This document shows positions 26,253 through 34,496 of a stretch of DNA of 64,000 bases, piece by piece. The DNA lies in contig NZ_CP090349.1 of the NCBI RefSeq assembly GCF_021398735.1, positions 5,041,001 through 5,105,000 of the forward strand, given 5' to 3'. Both the position numbers and the translations under genes were made by a program. Numbering within the stretch: position 1 is the stretch's first letter; every line of letters begins with the position of its first letter. Below the pieces are notes generated by a model. It had not been told where the DNA came from, did no database searches, and saw only the letters and a program-made list of their open reading frames with translations. Source of the DNA: Methylobacterium oryzae (GTDB lineage: Bacteria; Pseudomonadota; Alphaproteobacteria; Rhizobiales; Beijerinckiaceae).

Positions 26253-26275
26253 CCCCTGCGCCGAGGTGCGAAGTC

Positions 26276-26614
26276 ATGACCTATGTCGTCACCGAGAACT
26301 GCATCCGCTGCAAGTACACCGACTGCGTCGAGGTCTGCCCGGTCGACTGCTTCTACGTCGGCGAGACCATGCTGGTGATCAAACCGGACGAGTGCATCGA
26401 TTGCGGCGTCTGCGAGCCCGAATGCCCGGCCGATGCCATCAGGGCCGACACCGAACCGGCGATGGCGGGCTGGAAGACCTTCAACGCCAAGTACGCCGAT
26501 CTCTGGCCCAACATCACCGAGAGGACCGAGCCGGCCGACGACGCCGCGGCGTGGGACGGCCGCGGCGGCAAGCTGCTCGACCTGTTCGGGACTGCCGACC
26601 CGGCGTCCGCCTGA
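26276..26614 (+). CDS. 7Fe ferredoxin, FdxA/FdI type
   Basis: A 112-aa [3Fe-4S][4Fe-4S] ferredoxin. Cysteines 9, 12, 17, 21, 25, 40, 43, 46 and 50 match Azotobacter ferredoxin I (8, 11, 16, 20, 24, 39, 42, 45, 49) with a constant +1 offset. The long C-terminal tail with [16 protein letters not shown] is also typical. It is a low-potential one-electron carrier. Placed between the importer and a ferredoxin-NADP reductase, it is the likely link that carries electrons from NADPH toward the AprA/AprB-like enzyme. The gap to the upstream gene is 23 nt. Confidence 0.93.
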   Translation: MTYVVTENCIRCKYTDCVEVCPVDCFYVGETMLVIKPDECIDCGVCEPECPADAIRADTEPAMAGWKTFNAKYADLWPNITERTEPADDAAAWDGRGGKLLDLFGTADPASA

Positions 26615-26632
26615 GCGAGGACTGATCCGTCG

Positions 26633-27406
26633 ATGAGCAAGTTCTACGAGGAGCGCGTTCTGTCGGTCCACCACTGGACCGACAACCTGTTCTCGTTCCG
26701 CACGACGCGGGATCCGGCGTTCCGGTTCCGCAACGGCGAGTTCACCATGATCGGCCTGGAGGTCGAGGGCCGGCCGCTGCTGCGCGCCTACTCGGTGGTC
26801 TCGGCCAACTACGAGGAGGAGCTGGAGTTCTTCTCGATCAAGGTCCAGGACGGCCCGCTGACCTCGAAGCTGCAGCACCTGAAGGTCGGCGACCCGATCA
26901 TCGTCGGCAAGAAGCCCACCGGCACGCTGGTGCTCGACAACCTGCTGCCGGGCCGCAACCTGTACCTGCTGGGCACCGGCACCGGGCTGGCGCCGTTCCT
27001 GTCGATCATCAAGGATCCCGAGGCCTACGACCGGTTCGAGAAGGTCGTGCTGGTCCACGGCTGCCGGCAGGTGCAGGAACTCGCCTACGGCGAGACCATC
27101 ACCGAGACGCTGCCGCGCCACGAGTTCCTGGGCGAGATGATCTCGAACCAGCTGGTCTACTACCCGACCGTGACCCGCGAGCCGTTCCGCAACCGCGGCC
27201 GGATCACCGACCTGATGGTCTCGGGCAAGCTGTTCGAGGATATCGGCCTGCCGCCGATGGCGATCGAGAACGACCGCTTCATGCTCTGCGGCAGCCCCGA
27301 CATGATCCGCGACACCCGCGAGCTCCTGACCTCGCGCGGCTACGAGGAGGGCAACCACGGCGAGGCCGCCCACTACGTCATCGAGAAGGCCTTCGTCGAG
27401 AAATAG
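26633..27406 (+). CDS. fpr: Ferredoxin-NADP(+) reductase (bacterial FPR type)
   Basis: A 257-aa flavoenzyme. The FAD site is RAYSVVSANYEEELEFFSIK (RxYSxxS type) and the pyrophosphate/NADP site is GTGTGLAPFLSI; CGSPDMIRDT is the third family block. The C-terminus HYVIEKAFVEK is that of the subclass seen in Azotobacter and Rhodobacter FPR. It exchanges electrons between NADPH and ferredoxin or flavodoxin. It lies 18 nt after the 7Fe ferredoxin gene, so the two form a supply chain for the operon. Confidence 0.93.
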   Translation: MSKFYEERVLSVHHWTDNLFSFRTTRDPAFRFRNGEFTMIGLEVEGRPLLRAYSVVSANYEEELEFFSIKVQDGPLTSKLQHLKVGDPIIVGKKPTGTLVLDNLLPGRNLYLLGTGTGLAPFLSIIKDPEAYDRFEKVVLVHGCRQVQELAYGETITETLPRHEFLGEMISNQLVYYPTVTREPFRNRGRITDLMVSGKLFEDIGLPPMAIENDRFMLCGSPDMIRDTRELLTSRGYEEGNHGEAAHYVIEKAFVEK

Positions 27407-27417
27407 CGCACCCGCGC

Positions 27418-27432
27418 AGGCCGGTTCGGCCT
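27418..27432. terminator. Hairpin between convergent fpr and molybdopterin enzyme genes
   Basis: AGGCCG and CGGCCT around GTT, in the 47-bp gap between two convergent genes. It lacks a U-tract; a bidirectional terminator role is inferred from position. Confidence 0.45.
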
Positions 27433-27453
27433 CAGCCCGGTGCGGTCCGGAAT

Positions 27454-29493
27454 TCAGGCTGCGCGAACCCAGACCGCGGTGTCGTGGAAGGCGGCGCCGT
27501 CGTTGGGCGCGGCCGGCGCGGACCCGATCAGCGCGTTGATCCCGCTGCCCCCGCCGATGAAGGCCGCGCTCGGCCACAGGCTCTCGACCACGACGACGCC
27601 CGGCTGCTGCCCGTCGGCGAGCCGCGCGTGCAGCCGGACCCGGCCGCGGGCGTTGCCGACCTCGACGGCGTCCCCCGTGCCGATCCCGAGCCGGTCGCCG
27701 TCCGCGGGGTGGATCAGGCAGGTTGGCCGCCCCTCGCGGCGGAGCGACTCGGGCACGTTGGTGAAGGTCGCGTTGAGGAACTGGCGGGCCGGCGGGGCGA
27801 TCATGCGGAACGGGTGCTCCGCGTCGGCGGGCTCGGCCTCCGGCCAGTGATCCGGCAGGGACGGCATCCCGGCCGCGCGCGGGCCCAGTGACGCCCAGTC
27901 GGGCGCGAAGCGGAAGCGCCCGTCGGGATGGCCGAACCCGTTCAGGAAGTGGCTCTCGGCAAAGTCCGGCTGCGCGTCGATCCAGCCCTCCGCCTCCAGC
28001 CTGTCGAGGCCGCCCCAGCCGGAGCGTGCCAGGGTCGCGTCGGCGAGGTCCCGGGCGCTCAGGTGGAAGCCCGCGTGCTCCGCGCCGAGCCGGGCGGCGA
28101 GCGCCGACAGGAGCGCGTGGTTCGAGCGGCACGCGCCCGGCGGCTCCAGGATCGCGGGGCCGGCCTGGATGTGGCTGTGGCCGCCGGCCCCGTAGATGTC
28201 GTCGTGCTCCAGGAAGGTGGTGGCCGGCAGCACGAGGTCGGCGAGCGCGGCCGTCTCGGTCAGGAACTGCTCGTGCACGGCCACGAACACGTCCGGCCGC
28301 GCGAGCCCGGCGCGCACCCGGGCGCTGTCGGGCGCGGAGACCGCGGGATTGGCCGACTGGATCAGCATGGCGCGGACCGGGGGCCCGCCCTGCAGGGCGT
28401 CGGGATCGTCGGCGAGCACGGCGCCGATCCGGCTCATGTCGAGCTCGCGCACGCCCGGCGCCCGGGCGTCGAGACCCTCTGTCAGGGTCTTGTCCCAGTT
28501 GAAGATCGCGGCGTGCTGCCAGAGGGCGCCGCCGCCCGGGTGCTGCCACGCGCCGGTGACGGTCGGCAGGCAGGTCACCGCGTGCAGGTTCACCGCGCCG
28601 TTGCGGCTTCGGGTGAAGCCGAAACCGCAGCGGATGTAGCTGCGCGGCGTGTTGCCGTAGAGGGCCGCGAAGGCCTCGATCGCGGCGGGCTCCAGGCCGG
28701 TGATCGCCGCCGCCCATTCGGGCGTGCGCGACGCCAGATGCGCCTCCAGCGCGGCCGTGTCCTGCGCGTGCGCGGCGAGATAGGCCCGGTCCGCGTGGCC
28801 GTCGCGGAACAGGACGTGGAGCACCGCGCAGGCCAGCGCCCCGTCGGTGCCGGGACGGGGCGCGAGGTGGAGGTCGGCCGCCGCCGCGGTCCCGGTGCGG
28901 TACGGATCGATCACCACCAGCTTGGCGCCGCGCGTCTTGCGGGCGCGGCTGATGTGGGTCATCGCGTTGACCTGCGTGCTGACCGGGTTGCCGCCCCAGA
29001 CCACGATCAGGTCGGCCAGCGCCATCTCGCGGGGATCCGGCCCGGCGATCCGGCCGACCCCGGCGCTCCAGCCCGCGATCGCCACCGCCGTGCAGATGGT
29101 GCGCTTGCGCCGCGAGTAGCCCATCACGTGGGTCAGCCGGTGGATGCCGTCGCGCTGGACGAGGCCCATGGTGCCGCCCGAGTTGTACGGCCAGACCGCC
29201 TCCGGCCCCCAACGGTCCGCCGTCTCGGAGAAGGCCGCGGCAAGCCGGTCGAGCGCCGCGTCCCAGGAGATCCGGCGCCACGCCCCGCCGCCCTTCGGCC
29301 CGACGCGCTCCATGGGGTGCAGGATCCGGTCCGGGTGGTGGACGCGCTCGCCGTAGCGGCTGACCTTCGCGCAGATCACCCCGGCCGTGTAGGGGTTGTC
29401 GCCGCCCCGGACCGAGACGACGCGCCCGTCCGCGACTTCCACGTCGAGGCTGCAGGCGGAGGGGCAATCGTGCGGGCAGACGGTCCGGACCAA
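27454..29493 (-). CDS. Molybdopterin (bis-MGD) oxidoreductase, DMSO-reductase superfamily
   Basis: Large catalytic subunit of about 679 aa. The [4Fe-4S] motif is at the very N-terminus (TVCPHDCPSACSL, fourth Cys in GVICAKV). It is followed by WPYNSGGTMGLVQ at the Mo site region, VVWGGNPVSTQVNAM, VVIDPYRTGTA, and a C-terminal dinucleotide-binding domain (AENP..PSAAFIGGGSGINALIG region). No Tat signal is seen, so it is cytoplasmic. I prefer the TTG at 29491-29493 (SD GGGAG, giving MVRTVCPHDC); an ATG at 29568 would add 25 unrelated residues. No partner subunit adjoins it. The substrate is unknown. Confidence 0.85.
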   Translation of the reverse strand: MVRTVCPHDCPSACSLDVEVADGRVVSVRGGDNPYTAGVICAKVSRYGERVHHPDRILHPMERVGPKGGGAWRRISWDAALDRLAAAFSETADRWGPEAVWPYNSGGTMGLVQRDGIHRLTHVMGYSRRKRTICTAVAIAGWSAGVGRIAGPDPREMALADLIVVWGGNPVSTQVNAMTHISRARKTRGAKLVVIDPYRTGTAAAADLHLAPRPGTDGALACAVLHVLFRDGHADRAYLAAHAQDTAALEAHLASRTPEWAAAITGLEPAAIEAFAALYGNTPRSYIRCGFGFTRSRNGAVNLHAVTCLPTVTGAWQHPGGGALWQHAAIFNWDKTLTEGLDARAPGVRELDMSRIGAVLADDPDALQGGPPVRAMLIQSANPAVSAPDSARVRAGLARPDVFVAVHEQFLTETAALADLVLPATTFLEHDDIYGAGGHSHIQAGPAILEPPGACRSNHALLSALAARLGAEHAGFHLSARDLADATLARSGWGGLDRLEAEGWIDAQPDFAESHFLNGFGHPDGRFRFAPDWASLGPRAAGMPSLPDHWPEAEPADAEHPFRMIAPPARQFLNATFTNVPESLRREGRPTCLIHPADGDRLGIGTGDAVEVGNARGRVRLHARLADGQQPGVVVVESLWPSAAFIGGGSGINALIGSAPAAPNDGAAFHDTAVWVRAA

Positions 29494-29719
29494 GCGACGA
29501 ACTCCCGTGGCGCCAGCATGGGGAAGCAAGGACCGTGCGGTTCTGGGCCTTCCGCCGGGGGACCGCAAGGCGTGTTGCCGCCGGTCGCTCGGCGCAGGGC
29601 GCCCGACATCACCGACAGGGCACCGATCCCCTGGACCGCATCGGCCACGGGCGGCGCCGCGGAGGCGACCTCGCCGGCCTCCCCCGTGCAGGGTCCGCGC
29701 GCGCCCGCGGACCGCGCGC

Positions 29720-30412
29720 TCAGCTCACCGCGTCGAGGGACGTCTGCGCGATGCGGAACGCGAGCTGCTTGAGGGCGACCGCGCACGCGTTGGTGACGTG
29801 GAGGCGGGCCAGCTGCTCGGCCTTCGCGGCGTCCCGGGCCTGGAAGGCCGCGACGAGGGCGTCGATCTCGGCGAGGCTGTGCGGCAGCCGCTCGGGATGC
29901 ATCAGGGACGTCGCGCGCAGCAGGTTGATCCGGGAGTAGAAGCCGCGAAGGGTCTCGCGGACCAGATCGTTCCCGCAATGGCTGAGCATCACGTCGTACA
30001 GGACGCCCTTGGCGCGCAGGACGCGGTCCGTGTCGCCGCTGCCGGCAGCCTCGCGCAGATCGCCGGCTGCGCGTCCGAACTCGGCGATCGCCGCGTCCGT
30101 GGCCTGGGTGGCGAATTCGTGCGCCGCGTAGCCCTCCAGCACGGCCCGCAGCGCGTAGAGCTGACGCGCCTCCTCCACCGAGATCGAGGCCACGACCGGG
30201 CCGCGATGCGGCACCGTGTGGACGAGCTTCTCGGCCTCGAGCCGGCGCAGGGCCTCGCGCACGGAGGCGCGGCTGACGCCGAGCCCCTCGCACAACTCGC
30301 GCTCGATCAGCCGCTCGCCGGGGGCGTAGACGCCGGACGTGATCGCCTCGCGGACGGCGTCCTCGACCTTTTGCCGGAGCGTGTCCGGCTGGATGGCCCT
30401 GATCTTGTTCAT
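29720..30412 (-). CDS. GntR family regulator, FCD subgroup
   Basis: A 230-aa regulator with an N-terminal winged helix (LGVSRASVREALRRLEAEKL) and a C-terminal FCD helical domain, which usually binds a carboxylic acid through a metal centre. It is the last gene of the long minus-strand catabolic cluster, 85 nt after a CMD-family gene. Start chosen at MNKIRAIQP (ATG 30410-30412); the frame extends upstream but that part has no family similarity. It probably controls the cluster in response to its substrate or an intermediate. Confidence 0.9.
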   Translation of the reverse strand: MNKIRAIQPDTLRQKVEDAVREAITSGVYAPGERLIERELCEGLGVSRASVREALRRLEAEKLVHTVPHRGPVVASISVEEARQLYALRAVLEGYAAHEFATQATDAAIAEFGRAAGDLREAAGSGDTDRVLRAKGVLYDVMLSHCGNDLVRETLRGFYSRINLLRATSLMHPERLPHSLAEIDALVAAFQARDAAKAEQLARLHVTNACAVALKQLAFRIAQTSLDAVS

Positions 30413-30497
30413 CGCTGGGGGTTCGGGGATCGCTGGCGAGCCGAAGCGGTGGCATGGCGCAGCCTCGGGTGGCAAGGCGTGCCCCGGCGCGCGTCGG

Positions 30498-31262
30498 TCA
30501 GCCCCGGCCCCGCGCGGCCAGTTCGTCGCGCAGGATCGGCGCGGCCAGTTCCGCGCCGTGCATGCCGATCAGGCTGACGATCTCGAGGACTTCCATCAGC
30601 TCCTCCTTGGTCGCCCCGTAACCGAGGGCGTTCTTCATGTGCATCTTCAGGCCCGGCACGTAGAGGTGCGTCGCCGCCGCGTCGAAGGCGCAGTAGACGA
30701 ACTCCTTCATCTTCGGCGTGAGCACGCCGTGGCGCCAGGGCCAGGCAGAGAAGTCGAGGTAGCCCTCGAACAGGTCGGGATCGAGTTCGAGGAGACCGTC
30801 CCAGAACGCGTGCCAGTAGCCCCGGTCGCGGGTGAAGTCGGATTTCAGCTGCTCCTGCCGCGGCGTTAGCGGCGCGGGGCCGCTCCGCTGACCGGCCTCC
30901 TCCAGCACCTCCAGCAGCAGCGGCACGCCGATGTTGCAGGCGTGGATGCCGAGGGTCGCCGTGAGCGCGAGCACCTCCGTGATCTCCTCGGCCGTCGCGC
31001 CCGCGTCGAGGGCGTTGCGGATCTGGCGGCGCGTCCCGGGCGCGTAGAGGTGGGTCGCGGCCGTCGCGGCCGAGAGCGCGATCAGGGCGCGGTCCTTGGC
31101 GCCGAGATGGTTCTTGCGCACGGGGACCATCGCCAGCCGGGCCCAGGCGTCGAGGAAGCCCGGGGCCAGCTCGGCGAGGGCCGCCTGCTCCGCGTCCCAG
31201 TAACCGAGCTCGCCCTGCACGGTGTGCCGGAGGCTCTCCGGGCTCGGCGCGGGCCCGGTCAT
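30498..31262 (-). CDS. Tandem carboxymuconolactone-decarboxylase (CMD) domain protein
   Basis: A 254-aa protein with two CMD/AhpD-fold repeats, about residues 30-125 (RALIALSAATAATHLYAPG) and 150-245 (KEFVYCAFDAAATHLYVPG). Neither repeat has the CxxC redox pair of AhpD, so peroxidase activity is unlikely. Decarboxylase-like or lactone chemistry, or simple ligand binding, remain possible. Its start overlaps the cupin stop by 4 bp (ATGA). It is the second CMD gene in this operon. Confidence 0.85.
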   Translation of the reverse strand: MTGPAPSPESLRHTVQGELGYWDAEQAALAELAPGFLDAWARLAMVPVRKNHLGAKDRALIALSAATAATHLYAPGTRRQIRNALDAGATAEEITEVLALTATLGIHACNIGVPLLLEVLEEAGQRSGPAPLTPRQEQLKSDFTRDRGYWHAFWDGLLELDPDLFEGYLDFSAWPWRHGVLTPKMKEFVYCAFDAAATHLYVPGLKMHMKNALGYGATKEELMEVLEIVSLIGMHGAELAAPILRDELAARGRG

Positions 31263-31648
31263 GCCGTGGCTCCGGCGTAGTCGGCCTCGACCACCTCGTC
31301 CTGCCAGTCGGTCTTGCCGAGCGAGATCGCCGTGTGGAGCAGGTAGCTGTCGGCGGCCGCGCCGTGCCAGTGCCGCTCGTCCGCGGGGATCCAGACGGTG
31401 TCGCCCGCGCGGATCGGCTGCGCCTGCTGGCCCGCGACGCAGATCCAGCCCTTGCCGGCGGTGACCTGCAGGATCTGGCCCTGCGCGTGCGCGTGCCAGA
31501 AGGTCCGCGCGCCGGGCGTGAAGAAGACGTTGTTGATCATCACGCCGCCCGTCGACGGCATCACCGGGTCGGCCCAGACCTGCCCGGTGAAGGTCGGCCC
31601 GCGGCTCTCGGACTTCGCGCTGTTCTCGCGGCCGTGGAAGATCTGCAT
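31259..31648 (-). CDS. Cupin domain protein
   Basis: A 129-aa single-domain beta-barrel. Metal-site motif 1 reads FWHAHAQGQILQVTAGKGWI and motif 2 IPADERHWHGAAAD, giving the usual His/His/Gln-or-Glu/His set. Such stand-alone cupins near CMD genes are often isomerases, or form a CMD-cupin pair. Its stop is overlapped by the next CMD gene, implying coupled translation and a joint role. The reaction is unknown. Confidence 0.88.
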   Translation of the reverse strand: MQIFHGRENSAKSESRGPTFTGQVWADPVMPSTGGVMINNVFFTPGARTFWHAHAQGQILQVTAGKGWICVAGQQAQPIRAGDTVWIPADERHWHGAAADSYLLHTAISLGKTDWQDEVVEADYAGATA

Positions 31649-31657
31649 CGTATCCTC

Positions 31658-32563
31658 TCAGTTCTCGTGTCGGTTGCCGTGGAGCCGGACGCCGCCGGAG
31701 ACGTCGCCGATGGCGTCGACGACGCGGTTGGAGATGACGTCGCCGTAGCCGAGCGCCGTGGCGAGCCCGAAGCTCGCCATCGGGCCGGACGCGTTGAGGG
31801 AGGCGACGCCGAGCTCGTGCAGGAGATCGGTGTAGAGCACGACGTCCTTGGTCATCAGCTTGCCGGTCAGGCCGCCTTCCAGGTAGTCGCCGTCGACGAT
31901 CTTCGGGAAACGGTTCAGCGTCGCGAAGTTGACGCCGCTGGAGGCGTTCAGCACCTCCAGGAGCCGGTGCAGGTCGAGCCCGGCCTTCCGGCCCGCGACC
32001 ATGACCTCCGCGGTGGCGGCGAGGCTGACCGCGTTCAGGAAGTTGTTGAGCAGCTTGGTCGTGTGGCCGGCCCCCGATCCGCCCATCACGACGACCTTCT
32101 GGGCGATCGGCGCGAACACCCAGCCCAACCGGTCGATGACGGCGGGATCGCCGCCGACCATCAGGGTCAGCGTGCCTTTCTCGGCCGCGGCGGCGCCCCC
32201 GGAGATGCCCGCATCGACGTAGGCGACGCCGCGCTCGGCCAGCGCCGCGGCGATGCGGCGCGTCGAGCTGGCCGAGGCCGTGCTCAGGTCGACGACGATC
32301 TGCCCGTCCCGGCAGCCCGCGAGGACCCCGCCCGCGCCGAGCACGACGCGCTCGACCACCTTGCTGTCGGGCAGGGACATCAGGACCACGTCCGTCTCAC
32401 CGACGACCGCGGCGATCGAGCCCGCGTCCGTCGCGCCCCAGCGCGCGGCGGCCTCCCGGTCGGTGTCGAAGCCGACCACATCGATCCCCGCGCCGATCAG
32501 GCGGCGCGTCATGCGGCCGCCCATGTTGCCGAGCCCGATGAAGCCGATCCGGTTCCCGTTCAT
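31658..32563 (-). CDS. NAD(P)-dependent 3-hydroxyisobutyrate/tartronate-semialdehyde-type dehydrogenase (1)
   Basis: A 301-aa beta-hydroxyacid dehydrogenase. The Rossmann motif is GFIGLGNMGGRM, the substrate motif DAGISGGAAAAEKGTLTLMV, and the catalytic Lys lies in GAGHTTKLLNNFLNAV. Family members interconvert short beta-hydroxy acids and semialdehydes. The cofactor region after beta-2 (GFDTDREAA) suggests NAD. It is 9 nt from the cupin gene and 26 nt from the MFS gene. Confidence 0.9.
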   Translation of the reverse strand: MNGNRIGFIGLGNMGGRMTRRLIGAGIDVVGFDTDREAAARWGATDAGSIAAVVGETDVVLMSLPDSKVVERVVLGAGGVLAGCRDGQIVVDLSTASASSTRRIAAALAERGVAYVDAGISGGAAAAEKGTLTLMVGGDPAVIDRLGWVFAPIAQKVVVMGGSGAGHTTKLLNNFLNAVSLAATAEVMVAGRKAGLDLHRLLEVLNASSGVNFATLNRFPKIVDGDYLEGGLTGKLMTKDVVLYTDLLHELGVASLNASGPMASFGLATALGYGDVISNRVVDAIGDVSGGVRLHGNRHEN

Positions 32564-32589
32564 GCTGCGTCCTCCGCGCGGCGTCCGGC

Positions 32590-33966
32590 TCAGTGGCCGG
32601 TGCCGAAATCGACGTCCTTGGTCTCCGGCCCGATGAGCGCGCCCACGGTGCCGATCAGGCCGCCGACGATGAGCAGGGCCACGGGCGTCAGCGCGAGCGG
32701 CATCAGCGCGCTCAGCCAGTCCATGTAGAAGGCGTAGAAGGACGGGATCACCACCGAGAGGCTGAAGCCGATGCCGAAGCCGGTGGCGCGGACATCCGTG
32801 GCGAAGCGCTCGTTGATGTAGGTGACGATGACGCCCCAGGGCGAGGTCACGATCACCGCCAGGAGGCTGACCAGCAGCACGCGGGTGCCGAACGCCATCT
32901 CGGGCGTGACGGTCAGCGTGTAGAGGATGTACGCGCCCACCGTCGCGATCAGCGGGCCGACGATCACGAAGAACCGCCGGCGGCCGATGACCTGCCCGAG
33001 CAGGCCGGAGCCGATGTAGCTGAAGAACAGGATCGTGTAGCAGATCATCAGCGTCGCGGTCAGCGCGAAGCCGTTGAGGTGCAGGGTCTTCACCAGCAGA
33101 CCGGTCGGCAGGTAGATCGTGATGATGTTCTGCGTCGTCCAGAAGCCGGTCATCAGCAGCAGAACCTGCAGGAGGTCGCGCCCGCCCTTCCCGGAGAACA
33201 GACCCGCCATGGGCGATGCCTCGGCCTGTTCGGCCCCGGCAGCGGCCTCCTTCTTCCAGACCTCCGATTCCGAGACCTTGTGGACGTAGTAGAGGGCGAG
33301 CAGGCCGGCCAGCGCCGCGCCGACGATGAAGGGGATGCGCCAGCCCCAGACCGTGTAGGGCGACCCAGGCCCGTCGAGCGGGAACAGGTAGAACATCAGC
33401 ATCGTGATGAGGTTGATGCTGACGTAGGCGGCCGGGAAGCCCGCGATGATCAGGCCGCCGACGAAGCCGCGCTTGTCCTTCTTGGAATACTCGATGGCGA
33501 GCGGCATCGCCCCGGTGTAGCCGCCCCCGAGGAAGATCCCGTCGAGGAAGCGCAGCAGCACCAGCAGGATGTACGAGGCGAGGCCGAGCGTCTCGTAGCC
33601 CGGCAGCAGGCCGATCAGCAGCGTGATCACCCCGAAGCCCGCCACCGAGTAGATCGAGGCGGCCCGGCGGCCGACCTTGTCGGCGATCAGGCCGAAGATG
33701 AGCGCGCCGATCGGGCGGCCGAGCAGGGTAGTGATGAAGACCAGCGAGGCCAGCACCGTCTCCATCTGGGGAGACAGGTTCTTCGGCTGGAACATGAACA
33801 TCACCGGCGCCAGCGCGACCACCGGCAGGTAGATGTCGAACATGTCGATGTATTCGGAGAAGAACGCGCCGCGGATGGCGCTCTTCCGCTTCTCCTCGAT
33901 CGACTGGGACGCGGCCGGGCGCGCACCCGCCGTATCCGTTGCCAAGGCTGCCGACGTGACCGACAT
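32590..33966 (-). CDS. MFS transporter (metabolite:H+ symporter-like)
   Basis: A 458-aa, 12-helix carrier with N-terminal helix FFSEYIDMFDIYLPVVALAP and loop motif GLIADKVGRRAAS. The domain organisation is that of organic-acid symporters (MHS-like), with a Lys/Glu-rich central loop near residues 235-250. It sits in the middle of the catabolic operon and most likely imports the acid that the operon degrades. Confidence 0.88.
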   Translation of the reverse strand: MSVTSAALATDTAGARPAASQSIEEKRKSAIRGAFFSEYIDMFDIYLPVVALAPVMFMFQPKNLSPQMETVLASLVFITTLLGRPIGALIFGLIADKVGRRAASIYSVAGFGVITLLIGLLPGYETLGLASYILLVLLRFLDGIFLGGGYTGAMPLAIEYSKKDKRGFVGGLIIAGFPAAYVSINLITMLMFYLFPLDGPGSPYTVWGWRIPFIVGAALAGLLALYYVHKVSESEVWKKEAAAGAEQAEASPMAGLFSGKGGRDLLQVLLLMTGFWTTQNIITIYLPTGLLVKTLHLNGFALTATLMICYTILFFSYIGSGLLGQVIGRRRFFVIVGPLIATVGAYILYTLTVTPEMAFGTRVLLVSLLAVIVTSPWGVIVTYINERFATDVRATGFGIGFSLSVVIPSFYAFYMDWLSALMPLALTPVALLIVGGLIGTVGALIGPETKDVDFGTGH

Positions 33967-34036
33967 GGCGTCTCCCTCCCTGTTCGTCTGCCGCGCGAGT
34001 TTTCTGACTGCGTCGGACCTGGGCGCGGGTGCGGGC

Positions 34037-34438
34037 TCAGCGCCCGCTGGCGTGCTCTCTGTCCCAATCGGCGATCGCCGCGGAGGCGGTCCGGAAGGCA
34101 GCCAGGGCCGCCGGGGCGCCGCAATAGACGAGCGCCTGCATCAGCACCGCCTGGATCTCGTCCTTCGTGACGCCGTTGTTGAGGGCGCCTTTGACGTGGA
34201 CGCCGAGCTCGTGGTGCTGGTTCATCGCGGTCAGCATCGCGATGTTGAGCATGCTGCGGGTCTTGAACGGCAGCGTCTCATCGCCCCAGACCGCGCCCCA
34301 GCAATACTCCGTCACGAGCCGCTGGACCGGACGGTTGAACGCGTCGGCATTGGCCCAGGACTTCTCGACATGGGCGGCGCCGAGGACGGTCTTGCGGTTC
34401 TCGAAACCCTGGCCGAACAGCTCGCTCTCGTCGGACAT
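34037..34438 (-). CDS. Carboxymuconolactone-decarboxylase family protein
   Basis: A single CMD domain of 133 aa (KSWANADAFNRPVQRLVTEY, TLPFKTRSMLNIAMLTAMNQ, GALNNGVTKDEIQAVLMQAL). The sequence is closer to true gamma-carboxymuconolactone decarboxylase than to AhpD. The CxxC motif is absent. Start at ATG 34436-34438 after AGGAGAACC; an upstream ATG at 34483 is less likely. There are no other protocatechuate genes here, so the substrate is probably a different lactone or keto acid. Confidence 0.85.
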   Translation of the reverse strand: MSDESELFGQGFENRKTVLGAAHVEKSWANADAFNRPVQRLVTEYCWGAVWGDETLPFKTRSMLNIAMLTAMNQHHELGVHVKGALNNGVTKDEIQAVLMQALVYCGAPAALAAFRTASAAIADWDREHASGR

Positions 34439-34496
34439 CTGGTTCTCCTGGTCGGGGCCGACGCGCGCGGGCGCCGGCCGCATCGCGCGGGACGGA

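Noticed and set aside
22830..29467. Several further long open frames antisense to or out of frame with the importer, ferredoxin and molybdopterin genes
   Set aside because: They overlap genes with full catalytic motifs, and their own sequences are low-complexity Arg/Gly/Asp strings.
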